Part shown: positions 1-9,415 of the stretch, piece after piece
Numbering within the stretch: position 1 is the stretch's first letter
Layout: each line of letters opens with the position of its first letter
From: an uncultured bacterium
GTDB lineage: Bacteria; Pseudomonadota; Alphaproteobacteria; Sphingomonadales; Sphingomonadaceae
Length of the DNA: 64,000 nucleotides
Assembly: GCA_942636505.2 (NCBI GenBank)
Contig: CALOGB020000174.1
Location: 62,001 to 126,000, forward strand
Reading direction: 5' to 3'
Notes under the pieces: generated by a model
What the model was told of the DNA's origin: nothing
What the model saw: the letters and a program-made list of their open reading frames with translations, nothing else
Database searches by the model: none
Made by a program: the position numbers and the translations under genes

Positions 1-59
1 TCGACGCGACGGGGGAGATGCTCGACGCGCTGTTCGGACGTTTCTGCATCGGGAAATGA
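1..59 (+). CDS. mnmE: C-terminal end of tRNA modification GTPase MnmE (partial)
   Basis: Only the last 18 codons are in the window. They end in Phe-Cys-Ile-Gly-Lys followed by TGA at 57-59, the invariant MnmE/TrmE C-terminus whose cysteine is needed for activity. MnmE is a GTPase that works with MnmG to install the (carboxymethyl)aminomethyl group on wobble U34 of certain tRNAs. The next gene is mnmG, the usual order near alphaproteobacterial origins, which supports the call. The rest of the protein lies to the left of the window. Confidence 0.9.
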   Translation, partial: DATGEMLDALFGRFCIGK

Positions 60-75
60 TGTTCCACGTGGAACA
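60..75. promoter_or_regulatory. parS: parS centromere site 1
   Basis: TGTTCCACGTGGAACA is a perfect 16-bp palindrome of the parS class bound by chromosomal ParB, differing from the B. subtilis consensus only at the symmetrical inner positions. It starts one base after the mnmE stop, in the 54-bp gap before mnmG. An identical copy lies at 2493-2508, and parA/parB follow within 3.3 kb. Confidence 0.93.
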
Positions 76-113
76 TCTTTGACGCATCGAGCGCGGCGTT
101 CTACGGCCGTGAC

Positions 114-1949
114 ATGTTCGATGTAGTGGTGGTTGGCGGTGGCCATGCCGGAACCGAAGCCGCAGCCGCGGCGGCGCGGAGGGGCGCGCGTACCGCGCTC
201 GTGTCGTTCGACGCTGCGCATATTGGCGCACTGTCGTGTAATCCGGCGATCGGTGGGCTCGGTAAGGGGCACATGGTTCGCGAGGTCGATGCGTTCGACG
301 GGCTGATCGGTCGCGCGGCCGATGCTGCCGCGATCCATTATCGTATGCTCAATCGGAGCAAGGGTTCGGCGGTGCAGGGGCCTCGGATCCAGGCTGATCG
401 GCGTCTCTATTCCGGTGCTATCCAGGCGATGCTTGCGGCCACGGCAGGGTTGTCGATCGTCGAGGGCGAGGCGACGGCGTTGCATTTTGACGGCGATCGT
501 GTGGCGGGTGTCGTGCTGGCGGATGGCTCGATCGTGGCAGCACGAGCGGTCGTGCTGGCGACCGGCACGTTCCTGGGCGGACGTATCTTCCGGGGAGACG
601 ATCGCGAAGAAGGGGGACGGATCGGTGAGCGTGCGGCCAAGCCACTTGCGGACCAGTTGCGCGCGCGGGACCTGCCGATGGCGCGGCTGAAGACGGGGAC
701 GCCGCCGCGGCTCGACGGTCGGACGATCGACTGGGGTGCTCTTGCGGAACAGCCGTCGGACCTCGATCCCTGGACGATGTCGCCGATGACTGGCGCGCGT
801 CCGCTGCCGCAAATTGCGTGCGCCATAACCCGTACGACTGACGAGACGCACGCGATCATCCGCGAGGCATTCCATCGGTCGCCGTTGTTCACCGGTGCGA
901 TCGAGGCGGCCGGGCCGCGTTACTGTCCGTCGATCGAGGATAAGGTGCATCGGTTCGGCGACCGGGACGGGCATCAGGTTTTCCTCGAACCCGAAGGGCT
1001 CGACGATGCCACGGTCTATCCGAACGGGTTGTCGACGTCGCTGCCGGTCGAGGTTCAGGCGGCGATGCTGGCTAGCATTCCCGGGCTCGAGCGTGTGACG
1101 ATGACGATGCCGGGCTATGCGGTCGAGTATGATTATATCGATCCGCGTGCGCTCGACACGCGGCTTGCGCTTGGTGCGATCGAGGGGGTGTTTTGCGCGG
1201 GGCAGATCAACGGCACTACCGGGTATGAGGAAGCGGCGGGGCAGGGGCTCGTCGCCGGGCTGAACGCCGCGGCGTATGCGTGCGATCTGGCGCCGGTGAT
1301 CCTCGATCGCGCGTCGAGTTATCTTGGGGTGATGATCGACGACCTCACGCTGCAAGGGGTGACCGAGCCGTATCGGATGCTGACCGCACGCGCCGAGTTC
1401 CGCCTGTCGTTGCGTGCGGACAATGCCGAGACACGGCTGGGAGGGATTGCGGAGGCGGCTGGTTGTCTTGGACCGGAGCGGCTGGCGCATCAGCACGCAC
1501 TGGCCGAAGACCGTGCTCGCTTCCGATCGGCGCTCGATTGCGCGCGGACGGCCACCGAGGTTGCCGATCAGGGTGTTGCGATCGGCCGGGATGGTGCGCG
1601 GCGGACGGCGTTCGACTGGCTCCGGTTCGAGGGCGTGACGCTCTCGCATGTCGCGCCGGACGCTGCTGAAGGCATCCCGGCGGCGGTCGTTGACGAAGTG
1701 TTAGAGGACGCGCGCTACGCCCCGTATATCGAGCGGCAGGCGCAGGAGGTCGCGCGGTTGCGGGCGGATGAGGCGATCCGTTTGCCGGAGGACCTTGCCT
1801 ATGATCGCGTGCCCGGCCTTTCGAACGAGATGATCGATCGCCTGAGCGCGGCGCGGCCGACGTCGCTGGCAGCGGCGGCGCGGGTGCGGGGGATCACCCC
1901 GGCGGCTCTGTCCGCGGTACTACTACATACGAAACGAGTGCCAGCATGA
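114..1949 (+). CDS. mnmG: tRNA uridine-5-carboxymethylaminomethyl modification enzyme MnmG (GidA)
   Basis: A 611-residue FAD protein that, with MnmE, adds the carboxymethylaminomethyl group to U34 of tRNAs in the cytoplasm. The N-terminus has the dinucleotide motif [12 protein letters not shown] at about residues 6-17. The CNPAIGG motif follows near residue 42. The two GidA signatures are [11 protein letters not shown] near 267 and [16 protein letters not shown] near 363. The C-terminal region with YIERQ is the MnmE-binding part in known homologues. Length matches the family (E. coli 629). The start is the first ATG after parS site 1, and the stop overlaps rsmG in an ATGA, so the two are probably translationally coupled. 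No missing residues noticed. Confidence 0.97.
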   Translation: MFDVVVVGGGHAGTEAAAAAARRGARTALVSFDAAHIGALSCNPAIGGLGKGHMVREVDAFDGLIGRAADAAAIHYRMLNRSKGSAVQGPRIQADRRLYSGAIQAMLAATAGLSIVEGEATALHFDGDRVAGVVLADGSIVAARAVVLATGTFLGGRIFRGDDREEGGRIGERAAKPLADQLRARDLPMARLKTGTPPRLDGRTIDWGALAEQPSDLDPWTMSPMTGARPLPQIACAITRTTDETHAIIREAFHRSPLFTGAIEAAGPRYCPSIEDKVHRFGDRDGHQVFLEPEGLDDATVYPNGLSTSLPVEVQAAMLASIPGLERVTMTMPGYAVEYDYIDPRALDTRLALGAIEGVFCAGQINGTTGYEEAAGQGLVAGLNAAAYACDLAPVILDRASSYLGVMIDDLTLQGVTEPYRMLTARAEFRLSLRADNAETRLGGIAEAAGCLGPERLAHQHALAEDRARFRSALDCARTATEVADQGVAIGRDGARRTAFDWLRFEGVTLSHVAPDAAEGIPAAVVDEVLEDARYAPYIERQAQEVARLRADEAIRLPEDLAYDRVPGLSNEMIDRLSAARPTSLAAAARVRGITPAALSAVLLHTKRVPA

Positions 1950-2563
1950 CCGAAGACGAAGCGCAGAGCTGGACGACCGAGCGGTTCGGGGCGGCAGCGA
2001 CCGAGCGCCTGAGCGCGTTCGTCGCGATGGTCGTCGAGGAAGCGCCGCACCAGAATCTGATTGCGCCGTCGACGATCCCGACGATCTGGGATCGGCACGT
2101 GGTGGATTCGCTCCAGCTCGTCGCGCTCGCAGGTGCAGATACCTCGTCGAAGTGCTGGCTCGATATCGGCACTGGCGGGGGATTTCCTGGCATGGTCGTC
2201 GCGCTCGTTCGCGAGGGGCCGGTCGATCTGGTCGAGCCCCGGCGTCGTCGTGCGGACTTCCTTCAGCTGTGTGTGGCCCGGCTGGGGCTCGGAGAACAGG
2301 TCCGCGTTCATGCCTCGAAGGTCGAGAATGCGACCGCCGACGCTTCGATCATTTCCGCTCGCGCGGTCGCGTCGTTGCAAAACCTTTTGCGTGGCGCGGC
2401 GCACTGCGCCACAACGGAGACGCGGTGGTTGCTTCCTCGGGGCCGTTTCGACGAGGATGAGCTGGCCGCGCTCAAGCAGCATTGGCGGTTTATGTTCCAC
2501 GTGGAACAAAGCGTCACGAACCCGGAGTCGTCGATCGTGGTTCTGGATCGGGTAAGCGCGTGA
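1946..2563 (+). CDS. rsmG: 16S rRNA (guanine-527-N7)-methyltransferase RsmG (GidB)
   Basis: A 205-residue class I SAM methyltransferase that methylates G527 (E. coli numbering) of 16S rRNA; loss in other bacteria gives low-level streptomycin resistance. The SAM loop [11 protein letters not shown] is near residues 72-82, preceded by the family segment [19 protein letters not shown]. It overlaps mnmG by 4 nt and parA by 1 nt (TGATG), so it sits inside one transcription unit. Its 3' end carries parS site 2, which is translated as part of MFHVEQ. This makes the C-terminus partly a product of the DNA site rather than of the enzyme fold. Confidence 0.96.
   Translation: MTEDEAQSWTTERFGAAATERLSAFVAMVVEEAPHQNLIAPSTIPTIWDRHVVDSLQLVALAGADTSSKCWLDIGTGGGFPGMVVALVREGPVDLVEPRRRRADFLQLCVARLGLGEQVRVHASKVENATADASIISARAVASLQNLLRGAAHCATTETRWLLPRGRFDEDELAALKQHWRFMFHVEQSVTNPESSIVVLDRVSA
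2493..2508. promoter_or_regulatory. parS: parS centromere site 2, inside rsmG
   Basis: A second exact TGTTCCACGTGGAACA, identical to the copy at 60-75 and about 2.4 kb from it. It lies within the last 25 codons of rsmG, 55 bp before the parA start. ParB loaded here could also influence parA/parB expression, which is an inference. Confidence 0.93.
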
Positions 2564-3345
2564 TGATCACCATCGCGGTCGCCAATCAAAAGGGCGGGGT
2601 GGGCAAGACCACCAGCGCCATCAACCTCGCGACCGCGTTGGCCGCCACAGGCATGCGCGTGCTGCTGGTCGATCTCGATCCGCAGGGCAACGCGTCGACC
2701 GGGCTCGGCATCGGCCATTCGCAGCGCGAGCGGTCGAGCTACGACGTGCTGGTCGGTGAGACGTCGATCGAGGAAGCGGTGGTGCATACGCGCGTGCCGC
2801 GCCTCGATATCGTTCCAGCGACGGTCGACCTGTCGGGCGCGGAGATCGAGCTGGTCGATTTCGACGCGCGCACGCACCGGCTCGATCGTGCGGTGAAGGC
2901 GGCGCAGGGGCCGTGGGACATCGCGCTGATCGATTGCCCGCCGTCGCTGGGGCTGCTGACGATCAACGCGATGGTCGCGGCGGATTCGCTGCTGGTGCCG
3001 CTGCAATGCGAGTTTTTCGCGCTTGAAGGGTTGTCGCAGTTGTTGAGTACGGTCGAGCGGATCCGCCAGCGGTTCAATCCAGGTCTGTCGATCCTGGGCG
3101 TCGCGCTGACCATGTTCGATCGGCGCAACCGGTTGACCGATCAGGTCTCGGCGGACGTCCGTGCGGTTCTCGGCAAAGTGGTGTTTGAGACGGTGATCCC
3201 GCGCAACGTGCGGCTGTCCGAGGCGCCGAGCCACGGGTTGCCCGCGTTGATCTACGATCATCGGTGTTCGGGGTCGCAGGCGTATATCGCGCTTGCCCGC
3301 GAACTTATCGGGCGGCTTCCGGCGACTGCGCAGGTTGCGGCATGA
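2563..3345 (+). CDS. parA: Chromosome partitioning ATPase ParA (Soj family)
   Basis: A 260-residue Walker-type ATPase that binds nucleoid DNA and drives segregation of ParB-parS complexes. The deviant Walker A box NQKGGVGKTT (residues 8-17) has the signature lysine. The VDLDPQGNAS motif follows, and Walker B is ALIDCPPSLG. The ATG at 2563 overlaps the rsmG stop by one base. An upstream in-frame ATG at 2482 would only add rsmG-overlapping sequence, so the internal start is preferred. The stop overlaps parB in an ATGA, as expected for a parAB operon. Confidence 0.97.
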   Translation: MITIAVANQKGGVGKTTSAINLATALAATGMRVLLVDLDPQGNASTGLGIGHSQRERSSYDVLVGETSIEEAVVHTRVPRLDIVPATVDLSGAEIELVDFDARTHRLDRAVKAAQGPWDIALIDCPPSLGLLTINAMVAADSLLVPLQCEFFALEGLSQLLSTVERIRQRFNPGLSILGVALTMFDRRNRLTDQVSADVRAVLGKVVFETVIPRNVRLSEAPSHGLPALIYDHRCSGSQAYIALARELIGRLPATAQVAA

Positions 3346-4241
3346 GCGACGGTAACAAACGCGGTCGGCCGGGACTGGGCAGGGGTCTCAACGCCCTGCT
3401 TGGCGAGATGGCGCGCGAGACGCCGGTTTCAGCCGATGGTGCGGCGCAGCAATCGTCGGGTGTGCGGATGCTGCCGGTCAGTTCGCTGTCGCCGCATCCC
3501 GATCAGCCGCGGCGGCATTTCGACGAGGCTATGCTCGACGAGCTGGCCGCGTCGATCGCATCGCGCGGGTTGATCCAGCCGATCGTCGTCCGGCCGCATG
3601 GGCATGACTTCCAGATCGTCGCGGGTGAGCGGCGCTGGCGGGCGGCGCAGCGCGCACGGCTGCACGAGGTGCCGGTCGTCGTTCGTGACTTCGACGATGC
3701 CGAGACGCTCGAGATCGCGCTAATCGAGAACATCCAGCGCGAGGATCTCAACGCGATCGAAGAAGCGCAGGCCTATCAGCGGCTGGCGGGCGAATACGGG
3801 CATACGCAAGAGGTGCTCGCCAAGATCGTTCACAAGTCGCGCAGTCATGTCGCGAACCTGCTGCGGCTGCTGGAGCTGCCGGCGCAGGTGCAGTCGCAGG
3901 TGGTCGACGGGTCGCTGTCGATGGGGCATGCTCGGGCTTTGTTGGGGTCGCCCGATGTGGAATCGCTGGCGGACCAGGTTGTGTCGCGTGGGCTGTCGGT
4001 GCGCGAGACCGAGAAGCTGGCGCGGGATGCGAAGCCTGGGCGGAATCGTAGTGGCGGTGGGTCGTCCGAGCCTCGGGTGCCGGATGCGGATATTGCTGCG
4101 TTGGAGCGGCAGTTGGCGGATCTGCTCGGGTTGCAGGTGAAGGTGGCGCATACCGAGATTGGGGGGACGTTGACGTTGAGTTACTCGACGTTGGACCAGC
4201 TCGATATGGTTTGTCAGCGGTTGACGGGTGGGGCGATCTGA
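3342..4241 (+). CDS. parB: Chromosome partitioning protein ParB (Spo0J family)
   Basis: A 299-residue CTP-dependent DNA clamp that loads at parS. The N-terminus has the short GRGLNALLG segment that contacts ParA. Next comes the ParB/Srx domain, with HPDQPRRHFDE, the CTP-binding GERRWRAAQ and ENIQREDLNAIEEA. A helix-turn-helix follows, including KSRSHVANLLRLLELP, and a C-terminal dimerisation region closes the protein. The start is the ATG overlapping the parA stop. Two parS sites lie within 3.3 kb upstream. Downstream is a convergent junction with holA, filled by inverted repeats. Confidence 0.97.
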   Translation: MSDGNKRGRPGLGRGLNALLGEMARETPVSADGAAQQSSGVRMLPVSSLSPHPDQPRRHFDEAMLDELAASIASRGLIQPIVVRPHGHDFQIVAGERRWRAAQRARLHEVPVVVRDFDDAETLEIALIENIQREDLNAIEEAQAYQRLAGEYGHTQEVLAKIVHKSRSHVANLLRLLELPAQVQSQVVDGSLSMGHARALLGSPDVESLADQVVSRGLSVRETEKLARDAKPGRNRSGGGSSEPRVPDADIAALERQLADLLGLQVKVAHTEIGGTLTLSYSTLDQLDMVCQRLTGGAI

Positions 4242-4273
4242 GACGCGGGACACGCTGAACCAATCGCACCCCG

Positions 4274-4345
4274 CCCGTTCGTGCTGAGCGAAGTCGAAGC
4301 ACCTGCGTATTGGACCATCCTTCGACTTCGCTCAGGACGAACGGG
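4274..4345. repeat. Intergenic inverted repeat, family A
   Basis: The left arm starts CCCGTTCGTGCTGAGCGAAG and the right arm ends with its near-complement, CTTCGCTCAGGACGAACGGG, with about 20 nt between the arms. It lies in the convergent gap between parB and holA, where it could fold on either strand and stop transcription from both sides. Related copies are at 29237-29386 (longer) and, degenerate, at 28230-28307. Confidence 0.85.
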
Positions 4346-4385
4346 GGATAGGAGGGCGTGAAGGGTGAAGGGTGGACCACAATCT

Positions 4386-4480
4386 CCGTCATTCTGGCAG
4401 ATGCCGGGACCCCCGGTTGCGGTTCGCTTCGTTAGTGATCGCACCCTGTCCATGGGTCCCGGCGTGCGCCGGGATGACGG
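4386..4480. repeat. Intergenic inverted repeat, family B
   Basis: The outer arms are CCGTCATTCTGGC and GCCGGGATGACGG (imperfect), with inner arms around ATGCCGGGACCC and GGGTCCCGGCG. It is the second element of the parB/holA convergent gap. No gene is visible in 4242-4550; short reading frames there are by-products of the repeats. Confidence 0.75.
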
Positions 4481-4550
4481 AAGGTGGGGGCGGGAAGAGG
4501 GAGGCGCAAGCGGAGGCAGACGCGAATGCGTTTGCAGACGCGGGTGTGCG

Positions 4551-5570
4551 TTAGTTTCGCCGTGCGATCGCTTGGGATAGCGCCACCACCGCTGCCTCCG
4601 CCACAACCCCGCCGGCATTCCCCGACGCCATGATTGCGCGCTCGGCGGTTCGGACGCGCTGGATCGCGGTGGCGAGCATTACCGGTGACCAGCGGCGCAA
4701 GGACCGCGCGGTGCTGGCCTCTTCCTTGAAGAACACCCGGTGGCGTTTCATCACCGCGTCGACCGCTTCGCCGCGATCGATTTCGCCACGCATGTCGGCG
4801 AGCGCGATCAGGCGGCGGACGAGTTGGCGGAGCCACGGGATCGGTGAGGTGCCGGCTTCTTCGAGGACGGCGAGTTCGGCGCCGAGATCGTCGACCCGGC
4901 CTTCAATTACCGCGTCGATTGCGCGGCTCATTTCCGCGTCGCCGAGGTCCGCGCCGACGGCATCGAGCGCGTGGTGATCGAGATCCGCGGGGCGATCGGG
5001 CGCAGCGTCGAGGTACAGCGCAAGCTTCTCGATCTCGCGCGACATGACGGCGCGGTCGCCGCCGGTCGTATCGACCAGGCGGCGGGCGACGCCGGGGGCG
5101 GGGCGGAGGCCGTTCTCGTTGGCGATCGTCGTCGCGAGGCGTTCGGCGTCCTGCGCGGTTGGGGCGTAGCAGGCGAACGCCATCGCGCGTGGGGAATCGA
5201 TCGCGAGCTTGACGATCTTCGCGGTGGATTTGACGGTCGGGGCGATCGCGACGACCGGGTTGCCGACGCGTTCGGCCGCGAGGAGGTTGGTGAAGGCTTC
5301 GAGACTTTCCTCGCCGGCCGACGCGACGCGGACGAACCGGGCCCCGGCGAACAACGATAGCGAGGCGGCTTCGTCGGTCAGCCGGCCGGGGTCGCTTTTC
5401 AGCGTCGAGCCGTCGAGATCGACGCGTTCGGCATCCGCGCCCATCGCCTTGGCCAGTACGCGAGCGAGGTCGCTCGCGCCGGCCTCGTCGGGGCCGTGGA
5501 GCAGGTACAGGCGGATGGCGCCGCCCGGTTTGGCCAGCGCACCGCGGATCTGGCCGGCGCTGGCCTTCAC
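4551..5570 (-). CDS. holA: DNA polymerase III delta subunit HolA
   Basis: A 339-residue clamp-loader subunit that opens the beta sliding clamp. Visible features are a P-loop-like N-terminal fold start (YLLHGPDEAGASDLAR) and the helical C-terminal part with LRQLVRRLIALADMRGEI, typical of delta subunits. It starts with GTG, which overlaps the lptE stop by 4 nt (GTGA). The leuS-lptE-holA order is the usual alphaproteobacterial arrangement and strengthens the call. Sequence conservation of delta is low, so context carries part of the weight. Confidence 0.92.
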   Translation of the reverse strand: MKASAGQIRGALAKPGGAIRLYLLHGPDEAGASDLARVLAKAMGADAERVDLDGSTLKSDPGRLTDEAASLSLFAGARFVRVASAGEESLEAFTNLLAAERVGNPVVAIAPTVKSTAKIVKLAIDSPRAMAFACYAPTAQDAERLATTIANENGLRPAPGVARRLVDTTGGDRAVMSREIEKLALYLDAAPDRPADLDHHALDAVGADLGDAEMSRAIDAVIEGRVDDLGAELAVLEEAGTSPIPWLRQLVRRLIALADMRGEIDRGEAVDAVMKRHRVFFKEEASTARSLRRWSPVMLATAIQRVRTAERAIMASGNAGGVVAEAAVVALSQAIARRN

Positions 5571-6097
5571 TTGGCGGGCGGAGTGGCCTGCGCCGCGGCG
5601 ACCGCAGGCGTGTTGCGCGTATACAGCGCAACGCGCGCGACGATCTGGTCGGCGACGATCTGCGACAGGCGTTCGAGCGCGGTGTTCTCCGCCGCGATCG
5701 TCGCATATTCGGAGCGGACGACGTCGATGCCGGCGTCGGAGCCGGCGGTCGCGTCGAGCAGCACCGAATTGTCGCCGATCCGCACGAGCTGATAGCGCGC
5801 GCGCAACGTGCGGCGTTCGCGCGAGACGCTGTCGTCGGTGCGGACGCCGAGGCCGCTGATCGTGTCGTCGAGGCGGATGTCGATCCGGTAGAGCGCAGGT
5901 GCGCCGTTCGAGGGCAGGCGGTCGCGCAGCGCGGTGGCCATCAGCCAGCCGTTCTTGCCCGCGATCGGCGCGATCTCGACCTGGCCGAGCGCGCCCGCGA
6001 CCGGACCGCTGCTGCCGCCAGCATAGAGCGGATGCAGGCCGCAGCCGGACAGTGCAGGGGCCAGCGCGAGTGCGCCGAGGATGGCCAGGCGCTTCAT
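5567..6097 (-). CDS. lptE: LPS-assembly lipoprotein LptE
   Basis: A 176-residue outer-membrane lipoprotein that plugs the LptD barrel and helps deliver LPS to the cell surface. The N-terminus [19 protein letters not shown] is a lipoprotein signal with lipobox LSGC, followed by GLHPLYAGG, the usual start of mature alphaproteobacterial LptE. The C-terminal third is alanine-rich. It overlaps leuS by 4 nt at its 5' end and holA by 4 nt at its 3' end, so all three are one operon. Confidence 0.92.
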   Translation of the reverse strand: MKRLAILGALALAPALSGCGLHPLYAGGSSGPVAGALGQVEIAPIAGKNGWLMATALRDRLPSNGAPALYRIDIRLDDTISGLGVRTDDSVSRERRTLRARYQLVRIGDNSVLLDATAGSDAGIDVVRSEYATIAAENTALERLSQIVADQIVARVALYTRNTPAVAAAQATPPAK

Positions 6098-8682
6098 GCG
6101 ACGATGTTCACGAGACGGTCGGGCACGACGATCACTTTCCGGGGCGGCTTGCCCTCGAGCAGGCGGACGATCTTTTCGGAGGCGAGCGCGGCGGCTTCGA
6201 CCTCGTCCTTCGGTGCGCCCTTGGGGAAAACGAGCGTGTCGCGCAGCTTGCCGTTGACCTGCACCGCGATCGTGACTTCGTCGTCGACCAGCATCGCCGG
6301 ATCGACGATCGGCCAGGCGGCGTCGGCGATCAGGCCGTCATCGCCGGCGGTCGCCCATGCTTCCTCGGCGACGTGCGGAACCATCGGGCTGACGAGCAGC
6401 AGCAACGTGCGGATCGCCTGTTCGCGGTCGGCGGAGGGCGCTGCCTTCTCGATCGCGCTACACAGCGAGTAGAGGCGTGCGACCGCCTTGTTGAACTGCA
6501 AGGCATTGATATCGCTCTCGATACCTACCGTCGTGCGGTGGCAAAGTTTGCGCAAGGCGATGTCGTCGCCCTCGGCCTTTGCCGCATCGTCCGACTCGAT
6601 CAGGCGCCAGAGACGCTGGACGAACCGCCACGCGCCTTCGATGCCGGATTCGCTCCAGGGGAGATCGCGCTCGGGGGGCGAGTCGGAGAGCACGAACCAG
6701 CGCACGGCGTCGGCGCCATACTGGTCGACGATCGGCTCGGGATCGACGGTGTTCTTCTTCGACTTCGACATCTTCGTCACGCGGCCGACAGTGACGGGGC
6801 CTCCGGTCGCGATCTCGATATACCCCGCGTCGGTCTTGCGGACCTCGTCGGGGGACAGCCACTTCGTCTTCACCGGCGCGTCGCTCGAATCGTCGTCGTC
6901 GGTGTCGGACTCCGGCTGCCCGTCGCCGGCGTCGCCTCGGCTATATGTCTCGTGCGTGACCATGCCTTGCGTGAACAGCCCGGCGAACGGCTCGGCGATG
7001 TCGAGCATGCCGATATGCTTCAGCGCGCGCGTCCAGAACCGCGCATAGAGCAGGTGCAGGATCGCGTGTTCGACGCCGCCGATATACTGGTTGACCGGCA
7101 GCCACTTCTCCGCGCCCGTCCGGTCGAACGGCTTGGCGTCCGGCTGACTGGCGAAGCGGATGAAATACCACGACGAATCGACGAAGGTGTCGAGCGTATC
7201 GGTCTCGCGCCGGGCAGGGCCTGCGCAGGACGGGCAGGGGACGTGCTTCCAGCTCGGATGGCGATCGAGCGGGTTGCCGGGGATGTCGAACGACACGTCC
7301 TCGGGCAGGACGATCGGCAGCTGGTCCTTGGGCACCGGCACCGCGCCGCACGCATCGCAGTGGATGATCGGGATCGGCGTGCCCCAGTAACGCTGGCGGC
7401 TGACGCCCCAGTCGCGCAGGCGGAACACGGTCGTGCCCTTGCCCCAGCCTTCGCCCTCGGCGCGCTCGATCACGGTGCGCTTGGCGTCCTCGATGTCCAT
7501 GCCGTCAAGAAAGTGCGAGTTCACCAGGCTGCCGGCGCCGGTCCAGGCGGTATCGCCGACGAACACGGGGGCCTCGTCATCACCTTCGCTGACGACGCGC
7601 TTAACGGGCAGGTCGTATTTGCGCGCGAAATCGAGATCGCGCTGGTCATGCGCGGGGACACCGAACACCGCGCCGGTGCCGTATTCCATCAATACGAAGT
7701 TCGCGATGTAGACGGGGAGTTCCCATGTCTTATCAAGCGGATGCACCGCGCGGATGCCGGTGTCGAAGCCCAGCTTCTCCTGCGTGTCCAGCTCGGCCGC
7801 GGTGGTGCCGCCACGCTTGCACAGCTCGATAAACGCGGCCGCATCGGGGTTCGTCTCGGCAATCGCGCGCGCGATCGGATGATCGGCGGCGACCGCGACG
7901 AAGCTGGAGCCGAACATCGTGTCGGGGCGGGTGGTGAAGACCTCGACCGAGCCGATGCCGGTCGCGTTACCCGCCAGCGCGAACTTGAACTGCAACCCCT
8001 GGCTGCGGCCGATCCAGTTCTCCTGCATCAGCTTGACCTTGTCCGGCCAATGCTCGAGCGCACCCAGGCCGTCGACGAGCTCGTCGGCAAAGTCGGTGAT
8101 CTTCAGGAACCACTGCGACAGTTTCCGACGCTCGACCAGCGCGCCGGAGCGCCAGCCGCGACCGTCGATCACCTGCTCGTTGGCGAGCACGGTCATGTCG
8201 ACCGGGTCCCAGTTGACCGCCGATTCCTTGCGGTAGACCAGCCCCGCCGCGAACAGGTCGAGGAACAGCGCCTGCTCGTGCCCGTAATATTCGGGCTCGC
8301 AGGTCGCCAGCTCGCGCGTCCAGTCGAGCGCGAAGCCGAGGCGCTTCAGCTGCGCCTTCATCGTCGCGATGTTGGCGCGCGTCCAGTTGCCCGGGTGCAC
8401 GCCCTTTTCCATCGCCGCGTTCTCGGCGGGCATGCCGAACGCGTCCCAGCCCATCGGATGGAGCACTTCCATGCCCTTCATCCGACGGAACCGCGCGAGC
8501 ACGTCGCCCATCGTGTAGTTCCGGACATGCCCCATGTGGATGCGCCCCGACGGATAGGGGAACATCTCGAGCACGTACGAACGCGGCTTGGTCGACAGGT
8601 CGTCCGCGGCGAACGTCTTGCGCTCGTCCCAGACCTTCTGCCACGCCGCGTCCGCCTTCAACGCATTGAAACGCGACGCCAT
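6094..8682 (-). CDS. leuS: Leucyl-tRNA synthetase
   Basis: An 862-residue class Ia synthetase charging tRNA-Leu. It has the HIGH box as [12 protein letters not shown] near residue 48, the editing-domain motif TTRPDTMFG and the KMSKS loop as [12 protein letters not shown]. An anticodon-binding C-terminal domain ends in a ubiquitin-like segment with VNGKLRDT. An acidic, low-complexity stretch rich in Asp and Ser lies at about residues 579-602, in the leucine-specific insert before KMSKS. It may be a lineage-specific loop. The ATG at 8682 is 10 bp downstream of the preceding lipoprotein gene, making this gene part of that operon. Confidence 0.97.
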   Translation of the reverse strand: MASRFNALKADAAWQKVWDERKTFAADDLSTKPRSYVLEMFPYPSGRIHMGHVRNYTMGDVLARFRRMKGMEVLHPMGWDAFGMPAENAAMEKGVHPGNWTRANIATMKAQLKRLGFALDWTRELATCEPEYYGHEQALFLDLFAAGLVYRKESAVNWDPVDMTVLANEQVIDGRGWRSGALVERRKLSQWFLKITDFADELVDGLGALEHWPDKVKLMQENWIGRSQGLQFKFALAGNATGIGSVEVFTTRPDTMFGSSFVAVAADHPIARAIAETNPDAAAFIELCKRGGTTAAELDTQEKLGFDTGIRAVHPLDKTWELPVYIANFVLMEYGTGAVFGVPAHDQRDLDFARKYDLPVKRVVSEGDDEAPVFVGDTAWTGAGSLVNSHFLDGMDIEDAKRTVIERAEGEGWGKGTTVFRLRDWGVSRQRYWGTPIPIIHCDACGAVPVPKDQLPIVLPEDVSFDIPGNPLDRHPSWKHVPCPSCAGPARRETDTLDTFVDSSWYFIRFASQPDAKPFDRTGAEKWLPVNQYIGGVEHAILHLLYARFWTRALKHIGMLDIAEPFAGLFTQGMVTHETYSRGDAGDGQPESDTDDDDSSDAPVKTKWLSPDEVRKTDAGYIEIATGGPVTVGRVTKMSKSKKNTVDPEPIVDQYGADAVRWFVLSDSPPERDLPWSESGIEGAWRFVQRLWRLIESDDAAKAEGDDIALRKLCHRTTVGIESDINALQFNKAVARLYSLCSAIEKAAPSADREQAIRTLLLLVSPMVPHVAEEAWATAGDDGLIADAAWPIVDPAMLVDDEVTIAVQVNGKLRDTLVFPKGAPKDEVEAAALASEKIVRLLEGKPPRKVIVVPDRLVNIVA

Positions 8683-8692
8683 TATTGTGTCC

Positions 8693-9124
8693 TCAGCCCG
8701 CGATCGAGGCGCGGCGCAGGTCGCGGGCCTTGGTCAGGATGATGTCCTCGAGCTTCTGCGTGGTCGCGGCCTGGACCGGCGACGAGACCCACTGGCCGTT
8801 GCGGTTGACTTCGCGGAGGGCAGCGACGCGCAGCGCATCGGCGCGCAGGTCCTGGTCGAGGATCGACACGGTCACCTTCATGCGCTCGGTCGGGGTCTGC
8901 GGATTGATGTACCAGTCGGTGACGATCACGCCGCCATTGGAATCGGTCTGGAGCAGCGGCATGAAGCCCAATGTGTCGAGGCTCGCGCGCCACAGGTAGC
9001 TGTTGACGCCGATCGTGGTGATCTTCGACGCGGCAAGATCCGCCTTGGGACGCGCCGATCCGCCGCCGCAAGCGACGAGAGGCAGGGCAAACAGCACGAC
9101 TGCGATACGCGAGCGGCGGAACAT
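8693..9124 (-). CDS. DUF3576-type lipoprotein of unknown function
   Basis: A 143-residue predicted lipoprotein. The N-terminus [19 protein letters not shown] ends in lipobox LVAC. The mature part has the segment [31 protein letters not shown] (residues quoted in part) and [15 protein letters not shown], matching the DUF3576 family, which sits just upstream of leuS in many Alphaproteobacteria. The start was placed at 9124 because a CAGG motif lies 9 nt upstream; in-frame ATGs at 9130 and 9133 are alternatives. Its role is unknown; the leuS-lptE-holA context hints at envelope work but does not prove it. Confidence 0.8.
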   Translation of the reverse strand: MFRRSRIAVVLFALPLVACGGGSARPKADLAASKITTIGVNSYLWRASLDTLGFMPLLQTDSNGGVIVTDWYINPQTPTERMKVTVSILDQDLRADALRVAALREVNRNGQWVSSPVQAATTQKLEDIILTKARDLRRASIAG

Positions 9125-9415
9125 GGGCATCATCCTGGCAAGAAAATCAGCCCTTGCTCTACAGGCGAGCCCGCGCGCCCGCAAGCAGACGCCGGCGTGC
9201 GCGACGAGCGTATGCGCGGGGGGCTGCCCCGACTGGAAGAGCAACCGATTCGGTAGCGCTATCGCGGCGATCTGTGTGCTGATTGCAACACTGTCCGACA
9301 ATTCGGCGACGAAGGGTGGGAATGGGCGGTTCTGCGGCCTTTGCTGTGGATCAATTCATGTTAGATGCGGTTTAACAGGATCCGATTACGGGGTTCGAAG
9401 GACAGATTCGTTGTG

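Noticed and set aside
5899..8742. A 947-codon plus-strand open frame over lptE and leuS
   Set aside because: Antisense to leuS, which has all its catalytic motifs; composition is Arg/Asp/Val-rich as in typical shadow frames.
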